Assembly: GCF_002220865.2 (NCBI RefSeq)
Contig: NZ_NHRJ02000011.1
Coordinates: 1 to 64,000, forward strand
DNA: 64,000 nt
DNA from: Paenibacillus xerothermodurans
GTDB lineage: Bacteria; Bacillota; Bacilli; Paenibacillales; NBRC-103111
Reading direction: 5' to 3'
Both the position numbers and the translations under genes were made by a program. The notes under the pieces are model-generated. The model did no database searches. It was given only the letters and a program-made list of their open reading frames with translations, and was not told the DNA's origin. Numbering within the stretch: the stretch's first letter is position 1; each line of letters opens with the position of its first letter. Below are positions 1 to 8,443 of this stretch, one piece after another.

Positions 1-149
1 TAAAGAGGGACATTGACGCCTACATCCACTTTTACAATAACGAACGATTACAAGCAAAATTAAACGGCCTTAGTCCAATGGAATTCAGGACCAAGGCCGC
101 CTAACCAATTTTAATTATTTGTACTGTCTACTTGACGGGGTGCAGTTCA
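1..149 (+). mobile_element. Right end of an IS3-family insertion sequence (truncated by window edge)
   Basis: The transposase C-terminus is followed about 45 bp later by a segment ending in GGGGTGCAGTTCA, which looks like the terminal inverted repeat of IS150-type IS3 elements. I place the element end at about position 149. The left part lies outside the window, so completeness cannot be judged, and no target-site duplication can be checked. Confidence 0.6.
3..104 (+). CDS. IS3-family transposase OrfB, C-terminal fragment
   Basis: The 33 visible codons end in the pattern Y-I-H-F-Y-N-N-E-R-L-Q, L-N-G-L-S-P-M-E-F-R, which is the hallmark C-terminus of the DDE integrase subunit (OrfB/InsK) of IS3-family elements. 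The E of the catalytic DDE triad would lie just upstream, outside the window. The gene is cut by the window edge, so whether it is intact or a remnant cannot be said. Confidence 0.8.
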   Translation, partial: KRDIDAYIHFYNNERLQAKLNGLSPMEFRTKAA

Positions 150-197
150 CACACGGAAGCCTGCTTTTTTAGTATAAGTTTATGCTATAAGTGCGGT

Positions 198-1130
198 TTA
201 TCGTTTGCTGAAGATATCGGTCAACACAGGTACGATCTGCGATTTACGCGATACAACACCCTTCAGAACGGCTTTGTTGTCGGACAGCTTGACATTATAT
301 GCCTGCTCCACTGCGTCAGCCGCACGGCCCAATGCTAAGCCGATGGAATCGTTATTCAAAATATCCGTCACGACAAACAGGAACAAATCCAGCCCTTTTT
401 TGTCAATAGCGCTGTTCAATGCTGCTTCCAATTCGGCCTGCCGGCTGAGAACGTCATTCACATCCACTGCATTGACCTGTGCGATTTCTACTTTAGCGCC
501 TCCCATCTGGAATTCTTTCGCATCCAGGGAAATAAGCTGCTCAATGGTCTTATCGCTGAGATCCGCGCCCGCTTTGAGCATCTCCAAACCGTATGTTTCC
601 AGATTGACGCCTGCAATCTCAGCCAATTCGCCGGCTGCAGCCACGTCCTGCTCCGTGCAGGTAGGTGATTTCAGAAGAAGCGTATCCGAAATAATAGCGG
701 AAACCATCAATCCTGCGATATCTTTTTCAATCGCCACGCCGTTTTCTTTGTACAATTTATTTAGAATGGTCGCGGTGCAGCCAACTGGCTCAGCCCGGTA
801 ATATAACGGGTGGCTTGTTTCAAAATTAGCAATACGATGGTGATCGATGACTTCCGTCACTCGCACTTGATCGATGTCGCTTACGCTTTGCTGACGTTCG
901 TTATGGTCAACCAAGATGACGTCTTTCACTTCACCGGCAGCGGCCTCAATCACACGCGGCTGTTTCACCTTGAAATAATCCAAAACAAATTGAGTTTCCC
1001 CGCTGATGCTGCCCAAGCGGACAGGCTCCACATTAGCTCCCAGCTTCGTTTTTAATTCAGCGTACGCAATGGCGGAGCAAATCGTATCCGTATCCGGATT
1101 CTTATGCCCGAAGATCAGTGTTTTGTCCAT
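198..1130 (-). CDS. ppaC: Manganese-dependent inorganic pyrophosphatase (family II)
   Basis: Hydrolyses pyrophosphate to two phosphates in the cytosol, pulling biosynthetic reactions forward. It is 310 residues long, the usual family II size (Bacillus PpaC is about 309). The N-terminal DHH domain carries the metal ligands: H9, D13 and D15 in [10 protein letters not shown]75-H76, and D96-H97-H98 in the DHH motif. The C-terminal DHHA2 domain ends with the SRKSQ motif that binds substrate phosphate. The start ATG has an upstream GGGAGCACTC ribosome binding site. It is monocistronic, and an intergenic region of about 350 bp separates it from the giant gene on the other strand. Confidence 0.96.
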   Translation of the reverse strand: MDKTLIFGHKNPDTDTICSAIAYAELKTKLGANVEPVRLGSISGETQFVLDYFKVKQPRVIEAAAGEVKDVILVDHNERQQSVSDIDQVRVTEVIDHHRIANFETSHPLYYRAEPVGCTATILNKLYKENGVAIEKDIAGLMVSAIISDTLLLKSPTCTEQDVAAAGELAEIAGVNLETYGLEMLKAGADLSDKTIEQLISLDAKEFQMGGAKVEIAQVNAVDVNDVLSRQAELEAALNSAIDKKGLDLFLFVVTDILNNDSIGLALGRAADAVEQAYNVKLSDNKAVLKGVVSRKSQIVPVLTDIFSKR

Positions 1131-1167
1131 AATGAGTGCTCCCTAATTAGTTTTTTTTGGCGACAAA

Positions 1168-1197
1168 AGTATACCATACATTGCTGTTTCCTATCTA
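1168..1197 (-). promoter_or_regulatory. Putative sigma-A promoter of ppaC
   Basis: Read on the minus strand there is TAGATA (-35, 4 of 6) and TATACT (-10, 5 of 6) with an 18-bp spacer, about 38 bp before the ppaC start codon. The match is moderate and based on sequence only. Confidence 0.4.
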
Positions 1198-1387
1198 GAT
1201 TATAACCTGAAATTGCGGTGGTTCCAATGCTGGCGCATGATCGGCCACCCCTTGTGTGTGCCCGCGAGAATCCCGTTAGAGATGCAAAGCCGCCAATTCT
1301 TGAAAGTCCGGTTGAATGCCGTACGTACGCTGATCCGCATGCCGCGCAAGCGGGTTGGGTTGGCGCCTATTTTCCGGGCTTGCATTA

Positions 1388-1415
1388 ACTTCCTTCTGGG
1401 TGAATGCATATGTTA
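1388..1415 (+). promoter_or_regulatory. Putative sigma-K promoter of the decapeptide-repeat gene
   Basis: AC at 1388-1389, a 17-bp spacer and CATATGTTA at 1407-1415 match the mother-cell sigma-K consensus (AC - 16/17 - CATANNNTA). The geometry is the same as at the gerE promoter candidate in this window. It lies about 70 bp before the ATG at 1486. Nothing else is recognisable in the rest of the 1131-1485 gap. Confidence 0.5.
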
Positions 1416-1485
1416 CATATGACTACTTGTGGTTTCCAAAGGTTTTTAAAGGACGTTGGATAAACCGTTACGGGAGGTAAGCAGA

Positions 1486-4400
1486 ATGAGGAAACAAAAC
1501 AATCGCGCCGGCAGCAAACCCAACTCTGTGAGAGGGAGACGCAGTTCAGCATATATCGATGAATTAAAATGGCTGGATGAGATCCAAACGAGGGACCAGG
1601 TCGTCCGTCCCAGCAAAAAAGACGCGGACGTATTAATCAGCAGAGTCGAATCGCCGGAAAAAGAAGAGGAAGTTGCAGCGGATAAGGCTGTTCCGGCATC
1701 CCGTGAACTATCCGTCCAGCCGGTGCTGAGGGAGCGCAAAACGTCCGCAGGAGAGGGAGCTGTGATTTACACGGACGATCTTGCCGACGAGTCGGTCACC
1801 AGCGAAAAAATTGCACGTCACGCCATAGAAGGCAGCAAATTAAAGCAAGGCTCGATCGGTGAGGATCAATTGGGCGACTATGTAGTGACTACGGCAAAGC
1901 TGGCGAACCGCAGCGTTACTGCACAGAAGCTTGGACTACGCGTCGTGACTGAGGAACATATAGCCTCCTTTGCTATTACGGGAGACAAAATTCAGGAACG
2001 GGCGATCAGCGGAGAAAAGCTGCAAGATAACAGCATTACCTCCGAAAAACTGGCGGATAAGACGATCGATTCAATGAAAATTGCCGAAGGTTCAATTCAA
2101 CGTAAGCATTTCGCGGAGGAAGCGATCACGGGCGAATTGATTCAGAACCAATCCGTGACTGCGGAGAAAATAAAAAGTGGTACGATTCAAGCGAGCAACC
2201 TGGCGAATTATATTATCAACACGGCAAAACTGGCGGATCTGGCGGTCACCACTGAAAAGCTGCGCGATCACTCTGTGACCGGGAGCAAGATTGCGGACGG
2301 TGAAGTGACCGAACAGAAGCTGGCGAGCCAGGCGGTGACTGCGGATAAACTGGCTCCGTGGAGCATCGGACCGGAACATTTTCAAGCTCGGATCATTCAA
2401 CATGAGCATCTGGCTACCGGCATTATCCGCAGTGAAAATATCGGGCCGAAACAAATAGCTGAGGACCATCTGGCGGAAGATGCGGTGCATAATGTGCATT
2501 TGAAGGATGGGGCCGTCACTGCTGAAAAGCTTGCGGGTCAATCCGTGACCGCGGTGCATTTGCAGGAGGGTGTCATTGACAAAAAGCATATCAAACCACG
2601 CAGTGTGGAGGCCCGGCATATAGCGGACTTTGCCATCACGACGGGCAAGCTTGCACCGGGCAGTGTAGGTCACGAACAGCTGGTCGATGGTTCAATCTAC
2701 TCCTCGAAGATCGTCGATCAAGCGGTTACTTCCTCGAAGATTGCCCACAAGGCGGTCACGGGAGAGCACCTGTCTAATGCGGCTGTAGGAAGTGCACATC
2801 TGAGTGACAAGGCGGTGCAGTCCGGACATCTCGGCCCGCTATCCGTGGGCAAAGAGAATCTGCAGGATCAATCGATCGTCAGCTCCAAGCTCCAGGACCG
2901 GGTGGTTACGGCGGATAAACTGGCGTACGGTGCGGTGCAGCAGCAGCACATTCAAGAAGGCGCGATTTCGTCGGGCCAGTTGGCGAATCATAGCGTGACG
3001 ACGGCGAAGCTCGCCAGCGAGACGGTGTCGACAGATAAGCTGACGAATTTGTCGGTCACCACTGCGAAGCTGGCGCAGTCGAGCGTGACGTCAGATAAGC
3101 TCATGCGCGAAGCTGTGCTTGGCGAGCATATTGCGGCGGGCGCAGTACAGTCGCCTCACATGGGCAAAGCTGTAGTAAAGGCGCATCATTTGGCGTCGGA
3201 AGCTGTGACCCGTGAGAAATTGCAGGAGGGTGCGGTCACCGAGGAGAAAATCGCTCTGGGGGCAATTACGACGGAACATTTAGCGGCTGGAGCGGTGAAA
3301 TCGGCCCAACTCGCCGATGGCGCGGTAGGTGGTGAACAGCTCGCTATTGGCGCGATTAGGAGCGACCACATTGCGGCGGAATCGATCGATACCGCTCAGC
3401 TGGCGGATCAGGCGGTCACTAAGGCGAAGCTGGCATTAGGTGCGGTAAGCAGCGAGCATATTGCGCCGCAGGCGATCACTGGAGGGCAGTTGGCAGATCA
3501 CGCGGTGACCGCAGGTAAGCTGGCACGAGGCGCGGTGGACTCGATCCATCTGGCGGCGGGCGCGGTCGACTCCGACCATATCGCGCCGTCGGCGGTAACG
3601 GATACGCAGCTGGCGGAGTCCTCTGTGACAGGGGGAAAGCTGGCGAAAGGTGCAGTAGAATCCACCCACCTGGCGCCGGGAGCTGTCGGCAGCGAACAGG
3701 TGGCGGCCGGTGCGGTTGGCGCGCAGCACATTGCGCCACACGCGATCGGTGAGGCGCAGATGGCCGACTGGTCCGTGACGGGCGCCAAGCTGGCGAGAGG
3801 TGCGGTACAAGCGGCGCATCTGGCGGCAGGCTCGGTTGGCAGCGAGCAGCTGGCCGCCGGCGCGGTAAGCACCGATCACATCGCGTCGGAGGTCATCAGC
3901 ACGGCGCATCTGGCGGAGCGAGCCGTCACGGGCGCCAAGCTGGCCTGGCGCGCAGTCAACGTGGAGCACGTGGCTATGGAGGCCATCGGCGAGGCACAGT
4001 TGGCGAATCAGGCGGTGACGGGAGCGAAGATCGGGGCAGGCGCGGTGGCGTCAGAGCATCTGGCTGCGGGCGCCGTGTGCGGTGAACATCTGGCGGAGGG
4101 CGCTGTGAGCGCAGCGCACATTGTGGCGGGGGCTGTCGGCGAGCAGCAGCTGGCGGATGACGCGGTGACGGGAGCGAAGATCGGCGCAGCCGCGGTTGCA
4201 TCGCAGCATCTGGCAGCGGGTTCCGTGTGCGGCGAGCATTTGGCGGCGGGGGCTGTGAGCGCAGCGCACATTGTGGCGGAGGCTGTCGGCACGCAGCATT
4301 TAGCGGACCACGCGGTAACGGGAGCGAAGCTGGCAGCCGGCGCGGTCGCGTCGGAGCATATTGCGGCGGGCATGGTGGGTCCCGCGCATTTGCAGCCGGA

Positions 4401-6987
4401 CGCTGTGCATGGCGTGCACGTGGCAGCGGAAGCCATTGGCACGGAGCATTTGGCCGCCCAAGCGGTGACGGGCGAAAAGCTGGCGGCGGGCGCAGTGTCC
4501 GCGGAGCATCTGGCGGCCGGCGCGGTCGCCGACCTGCATCTGGCTGCGGGCGCTGTAAGAGCGGAGCACATTGCAGCTGGAGCGATCGACGAAAGCCATT
4601 TGGCTGAGCGGTCGGTCACGGCTGCTAAGCTGGTCTCAGGTGCGGTGGAAACGGCGCAGCTCGCGGACCAAGCGGTGACGGGCGCGAAGCTGGCCTGGAG
4701 CGTGGTGGAGTCGGTGCATCTCGCGCGGGGCTCTGTCGGCAGCAAGCAGCTGGCCGATGAGGCGGTCACGGCGGCAAAGCTGGCGAAAGGCTCAGTAGAG
4801 CCGGCACACCTGGCGGCGGGTGCGGTTGGCAGCGAGCAGCTGGCGCTAGGCGCAGTGGCCGGTAAGCATGTCGCGGAAGCCGCGATCGGTTCGGAGCAGC
4901 TCGTTGATGCGGCAGTGAACGGCGCGAAGATTGCGGCAGGCGCAGTGTCGTCATCGCACCTGGCAGCGGGTGCGGTAGGAGGCGAGCAGTTGGCGCTCTG
5001 CTCGGTGCGCGGCGAGCATGTCGCGGAAGCGGCGATCGGCACGGAGCAGCTTGCGGAGCGGTCGGTGACGGCGGCTAAGCTGGCACTGGGCGCGGTGGAG
5101 TCAGCGCACCTGGCGGCGGGAGCCGTGCACAGTGAGCAGCTAGCGCCCGCAGCGGTATACGCCGTGCATGTGGCACGGGCAGCCATCGGCACAGCGCAGC
5201 TCGCGGACGAGACGGTGACCGCAGCGAAGTTGGCAGCGGGCGCGGTGGAAACAGCGCACCTGGCAGCAGGCGCGGTGGGACGGCAGCAGCTGGCAGCCGA
5301 TGCAGTGAGCGGCGAGCACATCTCAGCTGCAGCGGTTGGCGAGAGCCATCTGGCGGATGGCGCGGTGACGGGCACGAAGCTGGCACAGCGTGTGGTGGAA
5401 TCGGCGCACCTGGCGTCGGACGCGATCGGCGGCGAGCATATCTCAGCTGCAGCGGTGGGTGAGTCCCAGTTGGCGGATGGCGCAGTTACGGGAGCGAAGC
5501 TGGCGCAGGGCGCGGTGGAATCGGCGCACCTCGCGACAGGTGCGGTGGGCAGCGAGCAGCTCGCGCCCGGTGCCGTTGGCGGCCAGCATATCGCGGCTGC
5601 GGCCGTGGGAGAGGCTCAGCTGGCGGATGAGGCAGTGACGGCAGCAAAGCTCGCGCTCGGTGCGATAGACACAGCGCATGTGGCGACAGGAGCTATCGGC
5701 GGTGAGCAGCTTGCGTGGGGTGCGGTGCGCGGCGAGCATATAGCGATGGCGGCGATTGGCGAAGCGCAGCTGGCGGATGAGGCAGTAAGAAGCGCGAAGC
5801 TGGCCTTGGGCGCGGTCGAGCCGGAGCACGTGGCGGACGGTGCGATTGGCAGCAGGCAGCTGGCGATGGGCGCAGTGCTCACCGAGCATATCGCGACGGA
5901 AGCGGTCGGCGAGGAGCAGCTGGCGGATCAGGCGGTAACGGGAGCGAAGCTCGGCTGGGGTGCGGTCGAATCGGCTCATTTGGCTGCCGGCTCGGTGGGC
6001 AGCAAGCAGCTGGCGGATGAGTCCGTCACGCGGGCGAAGCTGGCAAGAGGTGCGGTGGATTCCATCCAGCTGGCGCCGGGTGCAGTTGGGAGCGAGCAGT
6101 TGGCGCAGGACTCGGTAAGCGGCGAGCACCTGGCGCTTGGCACAGTGGCTGCCGAACATCTGGCGATGGGCGCGGTGAACAGCAGGCACCTTGCAGCAGG
6201 GGCGGTAACCGGAGAGCATGTTGCGGCAAAGGCGATCGGTTCGTCACAGCTGGCGGATCGGGCGGTGACCGGAGAGAAGCTGGCTGAGGGAGCCATAGAC
6301 GCAAGTCACTTGGTGGCTGGCGCGGTCGGCAGCGAGCAGCTGGCAGCAGGAGCCGTGCACGGCGCCCATATAAGAAGCGATGCGATCAATGGGCTGCACA
6401 TCAAACAGGAATCCATATCCGGTTATCACTTGCTGCCTGGCAGTATTTCACTGATGCATCTGGAACACGGGCTGCAGGAGCAGCTGCTGGCGAAGCTTGA
6501 GCAGCCTGAGACATCGACTGCCGAACCCGCGACAGATTACGAGGGCCGCGATTTTGATCAGGATGAGTGGGCGGTTGCCGAGAACATCGCATTCGCACAA
6601 TCGGCCGTGGAAACCGAAACCCCGGAGGCCGACTTGCTGGAAGCAGGTGTGATCCAAGAAGAACACATCGCGCCAGGTGCAGTTTCCCCGCAGCACTTGT
6701 CATTCCAACCGGTGCAGGCGGTGCAAGCTACGGCCGCAATTCAGCAGTTCGGGCTCGTTGAATTCGTTCTGCGGGTGGAAGACGAGGGCGTATTCGTGCA
6801 AGTACAATTTGACCGGCCTTTCGCCGACGCGGGGTATGTGCTTGTGGCGACGACCAATCAAGAGGCCAGCTACGCGGTCGTGCGAGAGAAAACACCGCAT
6901 TCGGCGACACTTTTCATCGTGCGCAGCAGATATTGCGGGGATATGGCCGGTATCGTCAATTGGATTGCCATCGGAATGCCAGCCTAA
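1486..6987 (+). CDS. Giant decapeptide-repeat surface/fibre protein with C-terminal WIA-type tail domain
   Basis: The protein has 1833 residues from the ATG at 1486, chosen because GGGAGG precedes it at good spacing; an in-frame TTG at 1456 lacks this. Residues 1-102 are charged and hydrophilic, with no signal peptide. Residues 103-1662 are 156 consecutive ten-residue repeats with consensus (A/S)-(V/I)-x-x-x-(K/H/Q)-(L/I)-A-x-G, without one phase break. An acidic linker and two degenerate repeats follow. A roughly 90-residue C-terminal domain (1744-1833) ends in NWIAIGMPA and resembles what I recall as the WIAG-tail domain of Paenibacillus proteins. Such repeats occur in phage tail fibres and trimeric fibrous proteins; a beta-solenoid or trimeric fibre is inferred. 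The lack of a signal peptide and the sigma-K-like promoter suggest a mother-cell-made spore-surface protein. The function is unknown. Confidence 0.85.
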   Translation: MRKQNNRAGSKPNSVRGRRSSAYIDELKWLDEIQTRDQVVRPSKKDADVLISRVESPEKEEEVAADKAVPASRELSVQPVLRERKTSAGEGAVIYTDDLADESVTSEKIARHAIEGSKLKQGSIGEDQLGDYVVTTAKLANRSVTAQKLGLRVVTEEHIASFAITGDKIQERAISGEKLQDNSITSEKLADKTIDSMKIAEGSIQRKHFAEEAITGELIQNQSVTAEKIKSGTIQASNLANYIINTAKLADLAVTTEKLRDHSVTGSKIADGEVTEQKLASQAVTADKLAPWSIGPEHFQARIIQHEHLATGIIRSENIGPKQIAEDHLAEDAVHNVHLKDGAVTAEKLAGQSVTAVHLQEGVIDKKHIKPRSVEARHIADFAITTGKLAPGSVGHEQLVDGSIYSSKIVDQAVTSSKIAHKAVTGEHLSNAAVGSAHLSDKAVQSGHLGPLSVGKENLQDQSIVSSKLQDRVVTADKLAYGAVQQQHIQEGAISSGQLANHSVTTAKLASETVSTDKLTNLSVTTAKLAQSSVTSDKLMREAVLGEHIAAGAVQSPHMGKAVVKAHHLASEAVTREKLQEGAVTEEKIALGAITTEHLAAGAVKSAQLADGAVGGEQLAIGAIRSDHIAAESIDTAQLADQAVTKAKLALGAVSSEHIAPQAITGGQLADHAVTAGKLARGAVDSIHLAAGAVDSDHIAPSAVTDTQLAESSVTGGKLAKGAVESTHLAPGAVGSEQVAAGAVGAQHIAPHAIGEAQMADWSVTGAKLARGAVQAAHLAAGSVGSEQLAAGAVSTDHIASEVISTAHLAERAVTGAKLAWRAVNVEHVAMEAIGEAQLANQAVTGAKIGAGAVASEHLAAGAVCGEHLAEGAVSAAHIVAGAVGEQQLADDAVTGAKIGAAAVASQHLAAGSVCGEHLAAGAVSAAHIVAEAVGTQHLADHAVTGAKLAAGAVASEHIAAGMVGPAHLQPDAVHGVHVAAEAIGTEHLAAQAVTGEKLAAGAVSAEHLAAGAVADLHLAAGAVRAEHIAAGAIDESHLAERSVTAAKLVSGAVETAQLADQAVTGAKLAWSVVESVHLARGSVGSKQLADEAVTAAKLAKGSVEPAHLAAGAVGSEQLALGAVAGKHVAEAAIGSEQLVDAAVNGAKIAAGAVSSSHLAAGAVGGEQLALCSVRGEHVAEAAIGTEQLAERSVTAAKLALGAVESAHLAAGAVHSEQLAPAAVYAVHVARAAIGTAQLADETVTAAKLAAGAVETAHLAAGAVGRQQLAADAVSGEHISAAAVGESHLADGAVTGTKLAQRVVESAHLASDAIGGEHISAAAVGESQLADGAVTGAKLAQGAVESAHLATGAVGSEQLAPGAVGGQHIAAAAVGEAQLADEAVTAAKLALGAIDTAHVATGAIGGEQLAWGAVRGEHIAMAAIGEAQLADEAVRSAKLALGAVEPEHVADGAIGSRQLAMGAVLTEHIATEAVGEEQLADQAVTGAKLGWGAVESAHLAAGSVGSKQLADESVTRAKLARGAVDSIQLAPGAVGSEQLAQDSVSGEHLALGTVAAEHLAMGAVNSRHLAAGAVTGEHVAAKAIGSSQLADRAVTGEKLAEGAIDASHLVAGAVGSEQLAAGAVHGAHIRSDAINGLHIKQESISGYHLLPGSISLMHLEHGLQEQLLAKLEQPETSTAEPATDYEGRDFDQDEWAVAENIAFAQSAVETETPEADLLEAGVIQEEHIAPGAVSPQHLSFQPVQAVQATAAIQQFGLVEFVLRVEDEGVFVQVQFDRPFADAGYVLVATTNQEASYAVVREKTPHSATLFIVRSRYCGDMAGIVNWIAIGMPA
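1792..6471 (+). repeat. 156 tandem 30-bp units encoding decapeptides, with 150-bp higher-order repeats
   Basis: Codons for the repeat start (A/S-V/I) recur exactly every 30 bp from 1792 to 6442, so the array spans 4680 bp with no insertion or deletion. The first third is divergent and AT-richer. From about 3400 onward units become GC-rich and similar and group into blocks of five: T-G-A-K-L, E-S-A-H-L, G-S-E-Q-L, x-G-E-H-I and G-E-A-Q-L types. This gives a 50-residue (150-bp) super-repeat and suggests recent amplification in the distal part. Confidence 0.93.
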
Positions 6988-6999
6988 TGCGCGGAGTGG

Positions 7000-7034
7000 A
7001 TCATCCCGTTCATCAATCTTGGTGGCGGGATGAT
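7000..7034 (+). terminator. Hairpin downstream of the repeat-protein gene
   Basis: ATCATCCCG (7000-7008) and CGGGATGAT (7026-7034) form a perfect 9-bp stem with a 17-nt loop, 13 bp after the stop codon. No T-run follows, so it may stabilise the 3' end rather than act as an intrinsic terminator. Confidence 0.35.
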
Positions 7035-7090
7035 TGCGTGTCGGAACAGTTGCTGCATTTTTTACCAATATCAGAAAATAATGACTATGC

Positions 7091-7117
7091 AAAATATTAT
7101 AGTTATGATAATATTTT
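7091..7117. promoter_or_regulatory. AT-rich inverted repeat between the giant gene and marR
   Basis: AAAATATTAT and ATAATATTTT are perfect 10-bp arms around a 7-bp spacer. It could be a regulator-binding site, since MarR proteins bind AT-rich palindromes, but it lies about 220 bp before the marR start. A second, shorter palindrome (CACCG-TTAT-CGGTG, about 7267-7280) sits closer. I see no gene in 6988-7335. Confidence 0.35.
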
Positions 7118-7335
7118 CGGGTAGAAATATTTCTTATACGAAATAATTTTCGGTCAACGGATTGCGGCGTGCGTTCGAAGGGACGTGCGCCGGTTTACGT
7201 GCTTACCGAACGCAAAGTCTGCGCTCACTGACTTGTGGAGGGAATGATGCCAGGACTTTCTTGTCGCACCGTTATCGGTGTGCTATTTGTTGTGGTTAAA
7301 AATTTCGCTGACGAAATAATGAGGGGGCAACAAGC

Positions 7336-7776
7336 ATGAGTCGCGGAATGAGAATCGGATCGTCCATTCGTAACTTAACCAAGATTTTTACAAGTACGAT
7401 GCACAAGGATCTGAAAGAGCTCGGTCTCACACCGGCGCAAATCACCACGCTGCGGCAGGTGTATTTTGAACGCAAGACGATAGGTCAAATTTCTGAGAAC
7501 ACACAGCTGTCTTACAGCACCGTCTCAGGCATTATCGATCGTTTGGAGCGGGACGGATGGTTGGAAAGAATCCGGGATGAATCGGACCGGCGCATCGTAT
7601 GGATTCAAAAGAACGCAGCTAAGGTTGAGGCCGTCAAAGAAAAACTGCATTTATTTCAGGAAAGCTTCTATGAAAATCTGTTGGCGGATCTTCCTGAGCA
7701 CGAGCTCGACAACATAATTCGTTCGTTGGAGCTGTTAACTACCTATTTACAGAAGAAGGTTGAGGAGAAATCATGA
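7336..7776 (+). CDS. MarR-family transcriptional regulator of the efflux operon
   Basis: A 146-residue DNA-binding protein with the MarR winged helix: helix-turn-helix around residues 50-75 (TIGQISENTQLSYSTVSGII) and the wing with the D-E-S-D-R-R signature near residues 85-92. The start ATG follows GAGGGGG. It overlaps the next gene by 4 bp (ATGA). It is first gene of a MarR - HlyD - adaptor - MFS operon, a layout like Bacillus yhbI-yhbJ-yhcA. By analogy it probably represses the operon and is released by a drug-like ligand; the ligand is not known. Confidence 0.9.
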   Translation: MSRGMRIGSSIRNLTKIFTSTMHKDLKELGLTPAQITTLRQVYFERKTIGQISENTQLSYSTVSGIIDRLERDGWLERIRDESDRRIVWIQKNAAKVEAVKEKLHLFQESFYENLLADLPEHELDNIIRSLELLTTYLQKKVEEKS

Positions 7777-8429
7777 AAAGGAAACCAGTCCTGTTCTTAA
7801 TCTTGGCTGTCGCCGTATTGGCTGCCGTCGGGGGAGGATTTTCGTTCTGGTATCAGTCGCATTATTTTGTGAAATCCGAGGATGCCAGAGTTGCCGGTGA
7901 TATCTACCGGGTCATGCCCCGCATTGCAGGTAAGCTGACCTCGCTGCAGGTATCTGAGGGTGATACCGTGCTGACGGATCAGGTGGTAGGGCAACAGGAC
8001 AGCACCAATCTTCCGACAAGTAACTTGGATCAGGCTGCATTGCGTTCGCCAATCAGCGGCACGGTGATCAAGACGATGGCAAAAGCCGGCGAAGTGGTTT
8101 CACCGGGACAAACGATAGCTATGGTCGTGAATAAAAAAGAACTGTATGTTACGGCTAACATAGAGGAAGTCGACATCCACCGGGTACAGGTTGGACAAAC
8201 GGTAGAGTTCACGGTCGATACATTCGCCGGCAGCACTTTGTCGGGTAAGGTGATCGAGATCGGGGAGGCGACTGCGTCGACATTCTCTTTGTTGCCCGCA
8301 ACGAACACGAGCGGTAATTTCACCAAAATAACGCAGCGCATGCCGATCAAAATATCAATCGATGATCAGCAAGGCCTGGGTCTGTCGCCGGGGATGAGCG
8401 CTGTGATCAAAATACATGTGAAAGGTTAG
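7773..8429 (+). CDS. HlyD/EmrA-type membrane fusion protein (YhbJ-like)
   Basis: 218 residues with an N-terminal membrane anchor (about residues 6-25), then a biotinyl-lipoyl-like half motif (VMPRIAGKLTSLQVSEGDTV, broken into hairpin pieces) and a beta-barrel region with the LRSPISGTV and GEVVSPGQ signatures. It lacks the long coiled coil of EmrA, as in short Gram-positive homologues. It would work with the MFS transporter encoded two genes downstream, outside the cytoplasmic membrane. It is translationally coupled to marR by overlapping start and stop codons. Confidence 0.85.
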   Translation: MKRKPVLFLILAVAVLAAVGGGFSFWYQSHYFVKSEDARVAGDIYRVMPRIAGKLTSLQVSEGDTVLTDQVVGQQDSTNLPTSNLDQAALRSPISGTVIKTMAKAGEVVSPGQTIAMVVNKKELYVTANIEEVDIHRVQVGQTVEFTVDTFAGSTLSGKVIEIGEATASTFSLLPATNTSGNFTKITQRMPIKISIDDQQGLGLSPGMSAVIKIHVKG

Positions 8430-8443
8430 GCGTACATACACTC

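Noticed and set aside
4008-5375. Long minus-strand open frame (455 codons) inside the repeat gene
   Set aside because: The 30-bp repeat keeps all frames open on both strands when no stop occurs in the unit; its product is Ala/Ser/Pro/Cys-rich with no ribosome site.
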